Shown here in pieces: positions 48,601 through 63,400 of a DNA stretch of 64,000 nt. This stretch comes from Pratylenchus scribneri (lineage: Eukaryota; Nematoda; Chromadorea; Rhabditida; Pratylenchidae): assembly GCA_030063045.1 (NCBI GenBank), contig JAQSEB010000218.1, forward strand, positions 1 through 64,000, read 5' to 3'. The notes beneath the pieces were generated by a model that saw only the letters and a list, made by a program, of their open reading frames with translations, ran no database searches and had not been told where the DNA came from. The position numbers and the translations under genes were made by a program. Each line of letters opens with the position of its first letter. Within the stretch, counting starts at the first letter, position 1.

Positions 48601-51600
48601 AGCCTATAAAAAATTAGGTACGTTTTTAGGCTTCTATGATTTGAAAGAATAATTTAAGGATGAAAATAAATATTTTAAAAATTTATTTGAAATTTTGCAT
48701 TGTTGAAAAAATCGATGAAATTTCAATTTCAAATTTAAAGAAATTTACATTATTTAATTTTATTCATAAGCCTATACTAAACTAGGTACGTTTTTAGGCT
48801 TCTATGATTTGAAAGAATAATTTAAGGATGAAAATAAATATTTTAAAATTTTATTTGAAATTTTGCATTGTTGAAAAAATCGATGAAATTTCAATTTCAA
48901 ATTTAAAGAAATTTACATTATTTAATTTTGTTCATAAGCCTATACTAAACTAGGTACGTTTTTAGGCTTCTATGATTTGAAAGAATAATTTAAGGATGAA
49001 AATAAATATTTTAAAAATTTATTTGAAATTTTGCATTGTTGAAAAAATCGATGAAATTTCAATTTCAAATTTAAAGAAATTTACATTATTTAATTTTATT
49101 CATTAGCCTATAAAAAATTAGGTACGTTTTTAGACTTCTATGATTTGAAAGAATAATTTAAGGATGAAAATAAATATTTTAAAAATTTATTTGAAATTTT
49201 GCATTGTTGAAAAAATCGATGAAATTTCAATTTCAAATTTAAAGAAATTTACATTATTTAATTTTATTCATTAGCCTATAAAAAATTAGGTACGTTTTTA
49301 GGCTTCTATGATTTGAAAGAATAATTTAAGGATGAAAATAAATATTTTAAAAATTTATTTGAAATTTTGCATTGTTGAAAAAATCGATGAAATTTCAATT
49401 TCAAATTTAAAGAAATTTACATTATTTAATTTTATTCATTAGCCTATAAAAAATTAGGTACGTTTTTAGGCTTCTATGATTTGAAAGAATAATTTAAGGA
49501 TGAAAATAAATATTTTAAAATTTTATTTGAAATTTTGCATTGTTGAAAAAATCGATGAAATTTCAATTTCAAATTTAAAGAAATTTACATTATTTAATTT
49601 TATTCATAAGCCTATACTAAACTAGGTACGTTTTTAGGCTTCTATGATTTGAAAGAATAATTTAAGGATGAAAATAAATATTTTAAAAATTTATTTGAAA
49701 TTTTGCATTGTTGAAAAAATCGATGAAATTTCAATTTCAAATTTAAAGAAATTTACATTATTTAATTTTATTCATAAGCCTATACTAAACTAGGTACGTT
49801 TTTAGGCTTCTATGATTTGAAAGAATAATTTAAGGATGAAAATAAATATTTTAAAAATTTATTTGAAATTTTGCATTGTTGAAAAAATCGATGAAATTTC
49901 AATTTCAAATTTAAAGAAATTTACATTATTTAATTTTATTCATAAGCCTATAAAAAATTAGGTACGTTTTTAGGCTTCTATGATTTGAAAGAATAATTTA
50001 AGGATGAAAATAAATATTTTAAAAATTTATTTGAAATTTTGCATTGTTGAAAAAATCGATGAAATTTCAATTTCAAATTTAAAGAAATTTACATTATTTA
50101 ATTTTATTCATAAGCCTATACTAAACTAGGTACGTTTTTAGGCTTCTATGATTTGAAAGAATAATTTAAGGATGAAAATAAATATTTTAAAAATTTATTT
50201 GAAATTTTGCATTGTTGAAAAAATCGATGAAATTTCAATTTCAAATTTAAAGAAATTTACATTATTTAATTTTGTTCATAAGCCTATACTAAACTAGGTA
50301 CGTTTTTAGGCTTCTATGATTTGAAAGAATAATTTAAGGATGAAAATAAATATTTTAAAAATTTATTTGAAATTTTGCATTGTTGAAAAAATCGATGAAA
50401 TTTCAATTTCAAATTTAAAGAAATTTACATTATTTAATTTTATTCATAAGCCTATACTAAACTAGGTACGTTTTTAGGCTTCTATGATTTGAAAGAATAA
50501 TTTAAGGATGAAAATAAATATTTTAAAAATTTATTTGAAATTTTGCATTGTTGAAAAAATCGATGAAATTTCAATTTCAAATTTAAAGAAATTTACATTA
50601 TTTAATTTTGTTCATAAGCCTATACTAAACTAGGTACGTTTTTAGGCTTCTATGATTTGAAAGAATAATTTAAGGATGAAAATAAATATTTTAAAAATTT
50701 ATTTGAAATTTTGCATTGTTGAAAAAATCGATGAAATTTCAATTTCAAATTTAAAGAAATTTACATTATTTAATTTTATTCATAAGCCTATAAAAAATTA
50801 GGTACGTTTTTAGGCTTCTATGATTTGAAAGAATAATTTAAGGATGAAAATAAATATTTTAAAAATTTATTTGAAATTTTGCATTGTTGAAAAAATCGAT
50901 GAAATTTCAATTTCAAATTTAAAGAAATTTACATTATTTAATTTTGTTCATAAGCCTATACTAAACTAGGTACGTTTTTAGGCTTCTATGATTTGAAAGA
51001 ATAATTTAAGGATGAAAATAAATATTTTAAAAATTTATTTAAAATTTTGCATTGTTGAAAAAATCGATGAAATTTCAATTTCAAATTTAAAGAAATTTAC
51101 ATTATTTAATTTTATTCATAAGCCTATACTAAACTAGGTACGTTTTTAGGCTTCTATGATTTGAAAGAATAATTTAAGGATGAAAATAAATATTTTAAAA
51201 ATTTATTTGAAATTTTGCATTGTTGAAAAAATCGATGAAATTTCAATTTCAAATTTAAAGAAATTTACATTATTTAATTTTGTTCATAAGCCTATACTAA
51301 ACTAGGTACGTTTTTAGGCTTCTATGATTTGAAAGAATAATTTAAGGATGAAAATAAATATTTTAAAAATTTATTTGAAATTTTGCATTGTTGAAAAAAT
51401 CGATGAAATTTCAATTTCAAATTTAAAGAAATTTACATTATTTAATTTTGTTCATAAGCCTATAATAAACTAGGTACCTTTTTAGGCTTCTATGATTTGA
51501 AAGAATAATTTAAGGATGAAAATAAATATTTTAAAAATTTATTTGAAATTTTGCATTGTTGAAAAAATCGATGAAATTTCAATTTCAAATTTAAAGAAAT

Positions 51601-54600
51601 TTACATTATTTAATTTTATTCATTAGCCTATAAAAAATTAGGTACGTTTTTAGGCTTCTATGATTTGAAAGAATAATTTAAGGATGAAAATAAATATTTT
51701 AAAAATTTATTTGAAATTTTGCATTGTTGAAAAAATCGATGAAATTTCAATTTCAAATTTAAAGAAATTTACATTATTTAATTTTGTTCATAAGCCTATA
51801 CTAAACTAGGTACGTTTTTAGGCTTCTTGATTTGAAAGAATAATTTAAGGATGAAAATAAATATTTTAAAAATTTATTTGAAATTTTGCATTGTTGAAAA
51901 AATCGATGAAATTTCAATTTCAAATTTAAAGAAATTTACATTATTTAATTTTATTCATAAGCCTATACTAAACTAGGTACGTTTTTAGGCTTCTATGATT
52001 TGAAAGAATAATTTAAAGATGAAAATAAATATTTTAAAAATTTATTTGAAATTTTGCATTGTTGAAAAAATCGATGAAATTTCAATTTCAAATTTAAAGA
52101 AATTTACATTATTTAATTTTATTCATAAGCCTATAAAAAATTAGGTACGTTTTTAGGCTTCTATGATTTGAAAGAATAATTTAAGGATGAAAATAAATAT
52201 TTTAAAAATTTATTTGAAATTTTGCATTGTTGAAAAAATCGATGAAATTTCAATTTCAAATTTAAAGAAATTTACATTATTTAATTTTATTCATTAGCCT
52301 ATAAAAAATTAGGTACGTTTTTAGACTTCTATGATTTGAAAGAATAATTTAAGGATGAAAATAAATATTTTAAAAATTTATTTGAAATTTTGCATTGTTG
52401 AAAAAATCGATGAAATTTCAATTTCAAATTTAAAGAAATTTACATTATTTAATTTTATTCATTAGCCTATAAAAAATTAGGTACGTTTTTAGGCTTCTAT
52501 GATTTGAAAGAATAATTTAAGGATGAAAATAAATATTTTAAAAATTTATTTGAAATTTTGCATTGTTGAAAAAATCGATGAAATTTCAATTTCAAATTTA
52601 AAGAAATTTACATTATTTAATTTTGTTCATAAGCCTATACTAAACTAGGTACGTTTTTAGGCTTCTTGATTTGAAAGAATAATTTAAGGATGAAAATAAA
52701 TATTTTAAAAATTTATTTGAAATTTTGCATTGTTGAAAAAATCGATGAAATTTCAATTTCAAATTTAAAGAAATTTACATTATTTAATTTTGTTCATAAG
52801 CCTATACTAAACTAGGTACGTTTTTAGGCTTCTATGATTTGAAAGAATAATTTAAGGATGAAAATAAATATTTTAAAAATTTATTTGAAATTTTGCATTG
52901 TTGAAAAAATCGATGAAATTTCAATTTCAAATTTAAAGAAATTTACATTATTTAATTTTATTCATAAGCCTATAATAAATTAGGTACGTTTTTAGGCTTC
53001 TATGATTTGAAAGAATAATTTAAGGCTGAAAATAAATATTTTAAAAATTTATTGGAAATTTTGCATTGTTGAAAAAATCGATAAAATTTCAATTTCAAAT
53101 TTAAAGAAATTTACATTATTTAATTTTATTCATAAGCCTATACTAAACTAGGTACGTTTTTTGGCTTCTATGATTTGAAAGAATAATTTAAGGATGAAAA
53201 TAAATATTTTAAAAATTTATTTGAAATTTTGCATTGTTGAAAAAATCTATGAAATTTCAATCTCAAATTAATAGAAATTTAAAATATTTAATTTTGTTCA
53301 TAAGCCTATACTAAACTAGGTACGTTTTTAGGCTTCTATGATTTGAAAGAATAATTTAAGGATGAAAATAAATATTTTAAAAATTTATTGGAAATTTTGC
53401 ATTGTTGAAAAAATCGATGAAATTTCAATTTCAAATTTAAAGAAATTTACATTATTTAATTTTATTCATAAGCCTATAAAAAATTAGGTACGTTTTTAAG
53501 CTTCTATGATTTGAAAGAATAATTTAAGGATGAAAATAAATATTTTAAAAATTTATTGGAAATTTTGCATTGTTGAAAAAATCGATGAAATTTCAATTTC
53601 AAATTTAAAGAAATTTACATTATTTAATTTTATTCATAAGCCTATAATAAATTAGGTACGTTTTTAGGCTTCTATGATTTGAAAGAATAATTTAAGGATG
53701 AAAATAAATATTTTAAAAATTTATTTGAAATTTTGCATTGTTGAAAAAATCGATGAAATTTCAATTTCAAATTTAAAGAAATTTACATTATTTAATTTTA
53801 TTCATAAGCCTATAATAAATTAGGTACGTTTTTAGGCTTCTATGATTTGAAAGAATAATTTAAGGATGAAAATAAATATTTTAAAAATTTATTTGAAATT
53901 TTGCATTGTTGAAAAAATCTATGAAATTTCAATCTCAAATTAATAGAAATTTAAAATATTTAATTTTGTTCATAAGCCTATACTAAACTAGGTACGTTTT
54001 TAGGCTTCTATGATTTGAAAGAATAATTTAAGGATGAAAATAAATATTTTAAAAATTTATTTGAAATTTTGCATTGTTGAAAAAATCTATGAAATTTCAA
54101 TCTCAAATTAATAGAAATTTAAAATATTTAATTTTGTTCATAAGCCTATACTAAACTAGGTACGTTTTTAGGCTTCTATGATTTGAAAGAATAATTTAAG
54201 GATGAAAATAAATATTTTAAAAATTTATTGGAAATTTTGCATTGTTGAAAAAATCGATGAAATTTCAATTTCAAATTTAAAGAAATTTACATTATTTAAT
54301 TTTATTCATAAGCCTATAAAAAATTAGGTACGTTTTTAAGCTTCTATGATTTGAAAGAATAATTTAAGGATGAAAATAAATATTTTAAAAATTTATTTGA
54401 AATTTTGCATTGTTGAAAAAATCGATGAAATTTCAATTTCAAATTTAAAGAAATTTACATTATTTAATTTTATTCATAAGCCTATAATAAATTAGGTACG
54501 TTTTTAGGCTTCTATGATTTGAAAGAATAATTTAAGGCTGAAAATAAATATTTTAAAAATTTATTGGAAATTTTGCATTGTTGAAAAAATCGATGAAATT

Positions 54601-57600
54601 TCAATTTCAAATTTAAAGAAATTTACATTATTTAATTTTATTCATAAGCCTATAAAAAATTAGGTACGTTTTTAAGCTTCTATGATTTGAAAGAATAATT
54701 TAAGGATGAAAATAAATATTTTAAAAATTTATTTGAAATTTTGCATTGTTGAAAAAATCGATGAAATTTCAATTTCAAATTTAAAGAAATTTACATTATT
54801 TAATTTTATTCATAAGCCTATAAAAAATTAGGTACGTTTTTAGGCTTCTATGATTTGAAAGAATAATTTAAGGATGAAAATAAATATTTTAAAAATTTAT
54901 TTGAAATTTTGCATTGTTGAAAAAATCGATGAAATTTCAATTTCAAATTTAAAGAAATTTACATTATTTAATTTTATTCATAAGCCTATAAAAAATTAGG
55001 TACGTTTTTAGGCTTCTATGATTTGAAAGAATAATTTAAGGATGAAAATAAATATTTTAAAAATTTATTTGAAATTTTGCATTGTTGAAAAAATCGATGA
55101 AATTTCAATCTCAAATTAATAGAAATTTAAAATATTTAATTTTGTTCATTAGCCTATAATAAATTAGGTACGTTTTTAGGCTTCTATGATTTGAAAGAAT
55201 AATTTAAGGCTGAAAATAAATATTTTAAAAATTTATTGGAAATTTTGCATTGTTGAAAAAATCGATGAAATTTCAATTTCAAATTTAAAGAAATTTACAT
55301 TATTTAATTTTATTCATAAGCCTATAAAAAATTAGGTACGTTTTTAGGCTTCTATGATTTGAAAGAATAATTTAAGGATGAAAATAAATATTTTAAAAAT
55401 TTATTGGAAATTTTGCATTGTTGAAAAAATCGATGAAATTTCAATTTCAAATTTAAAGAAATTTACATTATTTAATTTTATTCATAAGCCTATAAAAAAT
55501 TAGGTACGTTTTTAGGCTTCTATGATTTGAAAGAATAATTTAAGGATGAAAATAAATATTTTAAAAATTTATTGGAAATTTTGCATTGTTGAAAAAATCG
55601 ATGAAATTTCAATTTCAAATTTAAAGAAATTTACATTATTTAATTTTATTCATAAGCCTATAAAAAATTAGGTACGTTTTTAGGCTTCTATGATTTGAAA
55701 GAATAATTTAAGGATGAAAATAAATATTTTAAAAATTTATTGGAAATTTTGCATTGTTGAAAAAATCGATGAAATTTCAATCTCAAATTTAAAGAAATTT
55801 ACATTATTTAATTTTATTCATAAGCCTATAAAAAATTAGGTACGTTTTTAAGCTTCTATGATTTGAAAGAATAATTTAAGGATGAAAATAAATATTTTAA
55901 AAATTTATTTGAAATTTTGCATTGTTGAAAAAATCGATGAAATTTCAATTTCAAATTTAAAGAAATTTACATTATTTAATTTTATTCATAAGCCTATAAA
56001 AAATTAGGTACGTTTTTAGGCTTCTATGATTTGAAAGAATAATTTAAGGATGAAAATAAATATTTTAAAAATTTATTTGAAATTTTGCATTGTTGAAAAA
56101 ATCGATGAAATTTCAATTTCAAATTTAAAGAAATTTACATTATTTAATTTTATTCATAAGCCTATAAAAAATTAGGTACGTTTTTAGGCTTCTATGATTT
56201 GAAAGAATAATTTAAGGATGAAAATAAATATTTTAAAAATTTATTTGAAATTTTGCATTGTTGAAAAAATCGATGAAATTTCAATCTCAAATTAATAGAA
56301 ATTTAAAATATTTAATTTTGTTCATTAGCCTATAATAAATTAGGTACGTTTTTAGGCTTCTATGATTTGAAAGAATAATTTAAGGCTGAAAATAAATATT
56401 TTAAAAATTTATTGGAAATTATGCATTGTTGAAAAAATCGATGAAATTTCAATTTCAAATTTAAAGAAATTTACATTATTTAATTTTATTCATAAGCCTA
56501 TAAAAAATTAGGTACGTTTTTAGGCTTCTATGATTTGAAAGAATAATTTAAGGATGAAAATAAATATTTTAAAAATTTATTGGAAATTTTGCATTGTTGA
56601 AAAAATCGATGAAATTTCAATTTCAAATTTAAAGAAATTTACATTATTTAATTTTATTCATAAGCCTATAAAAAATTAGGTACGTTTTTAGGCTTCTATG
56701 ATTTGAAAGAATAATTTAAGGATGAAAATAAATATTTTAAAAATTTATTGGAAATTTTGCATTGTTGAAAAAATCGATGAAATTTCAATTTCAAATTTAA
56801 AGAAATTTACATTATTTAATTTTATTCATAAGCCTATAAAAAATTAGGTACGTTTTTAGGCTTCTATGATTTGAAAGAATAATTTAAGGATGAAAATAAA
56901 TATTTTAAAAATTTATTGGAAATTTTGCATTGTTGAAAAAATCGATGAAATTTCAATCTCAAATTAATAGAAATTTAAAATATTTAATTTTGTTCATTAG
57001 CCTATAATAAATTAGGTACGTTTTTAGGCTTCTATGATTTGAAAGAATAATTTAAGGCTGAAAATAAATATTTTAAAAATTTATTGGAAATTTTGCATTG
57101 TTGAAAAAATCGATGAAATTTCAATTTCAAATTTAAAGAAATTTACATTATTTAATTTTGTTCATAAGCCTATACTAAACTAGGTACGTTTTTAGGCTTC
57201 TATGATTTGAAAGAATAATTTAAGGCTGAAAATAAATATTTTAAAAATTTATTGGAAATTTTGCATTGTTGAAAAAATCGATGAAATTTCAATTTCAAAT
57301 TTAAAGAAATTTACATTATTTAATTTTATTCATAAGCCTATAATAAATTAGGTACGTTTTTAGGCTTCTATGATTTGAAAGAATAATTTAAGGCTGAAAA
57401 TAAATATTTTAAAAATTTATTGGAAATTTTGCATTGTTGAAAAAATCGATGAAATTTCAATTTCAAATTTAAAGAAATTTACATTATTTAATTTTGTTCA
57501 TTAGCCTATAATAAACTAGGTACGTTTTTAGGCTTCTATGATTTGAAAGAATAATTTAAGGATGAAAATAAATATTTTAAAAATTTATTAGAAATTTTGC

Positions 57601-60114
57601 ATTGTTGAAAAAATCGATGAAATTTCAATTTCAAATTTATAGAAATATTTATTATTTAATTTTGTTCATTAGCCTATAATAAACTTGGTACGTTTTTAGG
57701 CTTCTATGATTTGAAAGAATAATTTAAAGATGAAAATAAATATTCCAAAAATTATTTTGAAATTTTGCATTGTTGAAAAAATCGATAAAATTTCAATTTC
57801 AAATTTAAAGAAAATTAAATTATTTAATTTTGTTCATAAGCCTATACTAAACTAGGTACGTTTTTAGGCTTCTCTGAATGAATAGAAAAATTTTGAGATG
57901 AAAATAAATATTTTAAAAATTTCTTTGAAATTTTGCATTGTTGAAAATATCGATGAAATTTCAATTTCAAATTTATAGAAATATTTATTATTTAATTTTG
58001 TTCATTAGCCTATAATAAACTAGGTACGTTTTTAGGCTTCTATGATTTGAAAGAATAATTTAAGGATGAAAATAAATATTTTAAAAATTTATTAGAAATT
58101 TTGCATTGTTGAAAAAATCGATGAAATTTCAATTTCAAATTTATAGAAATATTTATTATTTAATTTTGTTCATTAGCCTATAATAAACTAGGTACGTTTT
58201 TAGGCTTCTTTGATTTGAAAGAATAATTTAAAGATGAAAATAAATATTTTAAAAATTTATTTGAAATTTTGCATTGTTGAAAAAATCGATGAAATTTCAA
58301 TTTCAAATTTATAGAAATATTTATTTTTTAATTTTGTTCATTAGCCTATAATAAACTAGGTACGTTTTTAGGCTTCTTTGATTTGAAAGAATAATTTAAG
58401 GATGAAAATAAATATTTTAAAAATTTATTAGAAATTTTGCATTGTTGAAAAAATCGATGAAATTTCAATTTCAAATTTATAGAAATATTTATTATTTAAT
58501 TTTATTCATTAGCCTATAATAAACTTGGTACGTTTTTAGGCTTCTATGATTTGAAAGAATAATTTAAAGATGAAAATAAATATTCCAAAAATTATTTTGA
58601 AATTTTGCATTGTTGAAAAAATCGATAAAATTTCAATTTCAAATTTAAAGAAAATTAAATTATTTAATTTTGTTCATAAGCCTATACTAAATTAGGTACG
58701 TTTTTAGGCTTCTCTGAATGAATAGAAAAATTTTGAGATGAAAATAAATATTTTAAAAATTTCTTTGAAATTTTGCATTGTTGAAAAAATCGATGAAATT
58801 TCAATTTCAAATTAAAAGAAATTTACATTATTTAATTTTGTTCATAAGCCTATACTAAACTAGGTACGTTTTTAGGCTTCTCTGAATGAATAGAAAAATT
58901 TTGAGATGAAAATAAATATTTTAAAAATTTCTTTGAAATTTTGCATTGTTGAAAATATCGATGAAATTTCAATTTCAAATTTATAGAAATATTTATTATT
59001 TAATTTTGTTCATTAGCCTATAATAAACTAGGTACGTTTTTAGGCTTCTATGATTTGAAAGAATAATTTAAGGATGAAAATAAATATTTTAAAAATTTAT
59101 TAGAAATTTTGCATTGTTGAAAAAATCGATGAAATTTCAATTTCAAATTTATAGAAATATTTATTATTTAATTTTGTTCATTAGCCTATAATAAACTAGG
59201 TACGTTTTTAGGCTTCTTTGATTTGAAAGAATAATTTAAAGATGAAAATAAATATTTTAAAAATTTATTTGAAATTTTGCATTGTTGAAAAAATCGATGA
59301 AATTTCAATTTCAAATTTATAGAAATATTTATTTTTTAATTTTGTTCATTAGCCTATAATAAACTAGGTACGTTTTTAGGCTTCTTTGATTTGAAAGAAT
59401 AATTTAAAGATGAAAATAAATATTTTAAAAATTTATTTGAAATTTTGCATTGTTGAAAAAATCGATGAAATTTCAATTTCAAATTTATAGAAATATTTAT
59501 TATTTAATTTTGTTCATTAGCCTATAATAAACTTGGTACGTTTTTAGGCTTCTATGATTTGAAAGAATAATTTAAAGATGAAAATAAATATTTTAAAAAT
59601 TTATTTGAAATTTTGCATTGTTGAAAAAATCGATAAAATTTCAATTTCAAATTTAAAGAAAATTAAATTATTTAATTTTGTTCATAAGCCTATACTAAAT
59701 TAGGTACGTTTTTAGGCTTCTCTGAATGAATAGAAAAATTTTGAGATGAAAATAAATATTTTAAAAATTTCTTTGAAATTTTGCATTGTTGAAAAAATCG
59801 ATGAAATTTCAATTTCAAATTTATAGAAATATTTATTATTTAATTTTGTTCATTAGCCTATAATAAACTTGGTACGTTTTTAGGCTTCTAAGATTTATAA
59901 GAATAATTTAAGGATGAAAATAAATATTTTAAAAATTTCTTTGAAATTTTGCATTGTTGAAAAAATCGATGAAATTTCAATTCCAAATTTAAAGAAAATT
60001 AAATTATTTAATTTTATTCATAAGCCTATAATAAACTAGGTACCTTTTTAGGCTTCTATGTTTTGAAAGAATAATTTAAGGATGAAAATAAATATTTTAA
60101 AAATTTCTTTGAAA

Positions 60115-60320
60115 TTTTGCATTGTTTCAAATTCAGAGAAATTTAAATTATTTAATTTTATTCATTAGCCTATAATAAACTAGGTAACTTTTTAGGCTTC
60201 TATGTTTTGAAAGAATAATTTAAAGATGAAAATAAATATTTTAAAAATATCTTTGAAATTTTGCATTGTTTCAAATTCAGAGAAATTTAAATTATTTAAT
60301 TTTATTCATAGCCTATAATA
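60115..60320. repeat. Two adjacent monomers with the same 24-bp deletion
   Basis: Both copies read GCATTGTTTCAAATTCAGAG, lacking the 24 bases that include the ATCGATGAAATTTC segment. The shared CAGAG change shows they arose by duplication of one deleted copy. The lost segment is a candidate functional box, absent only here in the window. Confidence 0.8.
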
Positions 60321-60477
60321 AACTAGGTAACTTTTTAGGCTTCTATGATTTGAAAGAATAATTTAAAGATGAAAATAAATATTTTAAAAATTTCTTTGAA
60401 ATTTTGCATTGTTGAAAAATCGATGAAATTTCAATTCCAAATTTAGGGAAATTTTAATTATTTAATTTTCTTCATTA

Positions 60478-63400
60478 GCCTATAATAAACTAGGTACATT
60501 TTTAGGCTTCTATGATTTGAAAGAATAATTTAAAGATGAAAATAAATATTTTAAAAATTTCTTTGAAATTTTGCATTGTTGAAAAAATCGATGAAATTTC
60601 AATTTCAAATTTAAAGAAAATTAAATTATTTAATTTTATTCATTAGCCTATAATAAACTAGGTACCTTTTTAGGCTTCTATGATTTGAAAGAATAATTTA
60701 AGGATGAAAATAAATATTTTAAAAATTTATTTGAAATTTTGCATTGTTGAAAAAATCGATGAAATTTCAATTTCAAATTTAAAGAAATTTAAATTATTTA
60801 ATTTTATTCATTAGCCTATAATAAACTAGGTACCTTTTTAGGCTTCTATGATTTGAAAGAATAATTTAAGGATGAAAATAAATATTTTAAAAATTTATTT
60901 GAAATTTTGCATTGTTGAAAAAATCGATGAAATTTCAATTTCAAATTTAAAGAAATTTACATTATTTAATTTTGTTCATAAGCCTATATTAAACTAGGTA
61001 CGTTTTTAGGCTTCTTTGATTTGAAAGAATAATTTAAAGATGAAAATAAATATTTTAAAAATTTATTTGAAATTTTGCATTGTTGAAAATATCGATGAAA
61101 TTTCAATTTCAAATTTATAGAAATATTTATTATTTAATTTTGTTCATTAGCCTATAATAAACTAGGTACGTTTTTAGGCTTCTATGATTTGAAAGAATAA
61201 TTTAAGGATGAAAATAAATATTTTAAAAATTTATTAGAAATTTTGCATTGTTGAAAAAATCGATGAAATTTCAATTTCAAATTTATAGAAATATTTATTA
61301 TTTAATTTTGTTCATTAGCCTATAATAAACTAGGTAGGTTTTTAGGCTTCTTTGATTTGAAAGAATAATTTAAAGATGAAAATAAATATTTTAAAAATTT
61401 ATTTGAAATTTTGCATTGTTGAAAAAATCGATGAAATTTCAATTTCAAATTTAAAGAAATTTACATTATTTAATTTTGTTCATTAGCCTATAATAAACTT
61501 GGTACGTTTTTAGGCTTCTATGATTTGAAAGAATAATTTAAAGATGAAAATAAATATTCCAAAAATTATTTTGAAATTTTGCATTGTTGAAAAAATCGAT
61601 AAAATTTCAATTTCAAATTTAAAGAAAATTAAATTATTTAATTTTGTTCATAAGCCTATACTAAATTAGGTACGTTTTTAGGCTTCTCTGAATGAATAGA
61701 AAAATTTTGAGATGAAAATAAATATTTTAAAAATTTCTTTGAAATTTTGCATTGTTGAAAAAATCGATGAAATTTCAATTTCAAATTAAAAGAAATTTAC
61801 ATTATTTAATTTTGTTCATAAGCCTATACTAAACTAGGTACGTTTTTAGGCTTCTCTGAATGAATAGAAAAATTTTGAGATGAAAATAAATATTTTAAAA
61901 ATTTCTTTGAAATTTTGCATTGTTGAAAATATCGATAAAATTTCAATTTCAAATTTATAGAAATATTTATTATTTAATTTTGTTCATTAGCCTATAATAA
62001 ACTAGGTACGTTTTTAGGCTTCTATGATTTGAAAGAATAATTTAAGGATGAAAATAAATATTTTAAAAATTTATTAGAAATTTTGCATTGTTGAAAAAAT
62101 CGATGAAATTTCAATTTCAAATTTATAGAAATATTTATTATTTAATTTTGTTCATTAGCCTATAATAAACTAGGTACGTTTTTAGGCTTCTTTGATTTGA
62201 AAGAATAATTTAAAGATGAAAATAAATATTTTAAAAATTTATTTGAAATTTTGCATTGTTGAAAAAATCGATGAAATTTCAATTTCAAATTTATAGAAAT
62301 ATTTATTTTTTAATTTTGTTCATTAGCCTATAATAAACTAGGTACGTTTTTAGGCTTCTTTGATTTGAAAGAATAATTTAAAGATGAAAATAAATATTTT
62401 AAAAATTTATTTGAAATTTTGCATTGTTGAAAAAATCGATGAAATTTCAATTTCAAATTTATAGAAATATTTATTTTTTAATTTTGTTCATTAGCCTATA
62501 ATAAACTAGGTACGTTTTTAGGCTTCTTTGATTTGAAAGAATAATTTAAAGATGAAAATAAATATTTTAAAAATTTATTTGAAATTTTGCATTGTTGAAA
62601 ATATCGATGAAATTTCAATTTCAAATTTATAGAAATATTTATTATTTAATTTTGTTCATTAGCCTATAATAAACTAGGTACGTTTTTAGGCTTCTATGAT
62701 TTGAAAGAATAATTTAAGGATGAAAATAAATATTTTAAAAATTTATTAGAAATTTTGCATTGTTGAAAAAATCGATGAAATTTCAATTTCAAATTTATAG
62801 AAATATTTATTATTTAATTTTATTCATTAGCCAATAATAAACTTGGTACGTTTTTAGGCTTCTATGATTTGAAAGAATAATTTAAAGATGAAAATAAATA
62901 TTCCAAAAATTATTTTGAAATTTTGCATTGTTGAAAAAATCGATGAAATTTCAATTTCAAATTTAAAGAAATTTACATTATTTAATTTTGTTCATTAGCC
63001 TATAATAAACTAGGTACATTTTTAGGCTTCTATGATTTGAAAGAATAATTTAAAGATGAAAATAAATATTTTAAAAATTTCTTTGAAATTTTGCATTGTT
63101 GAAAAAATCGATGAAATTTCAATTTCAAATTTAAAGAAAATTAAATTATTTAATTTTATTCATTAGCCTATAATAAACTAGGTATCTTTTTAGGCTTCTA
63201 TGATTTGAAAGAATAATTTAAGGATGAAAATAAATATTTTAAAAATTTATTTGAAATTTTGCATTGTTGAAAAAATCGATGAAATTTCAATTTCAAATTT
63301 AAAGAAATTTAAATTATTTAATTTTATTCATTAGCCTATAATAAACTAGGTACCTTTTTAGGCTTCTATGATTTGAAAGAATAATTTAAGGATGAAAATA

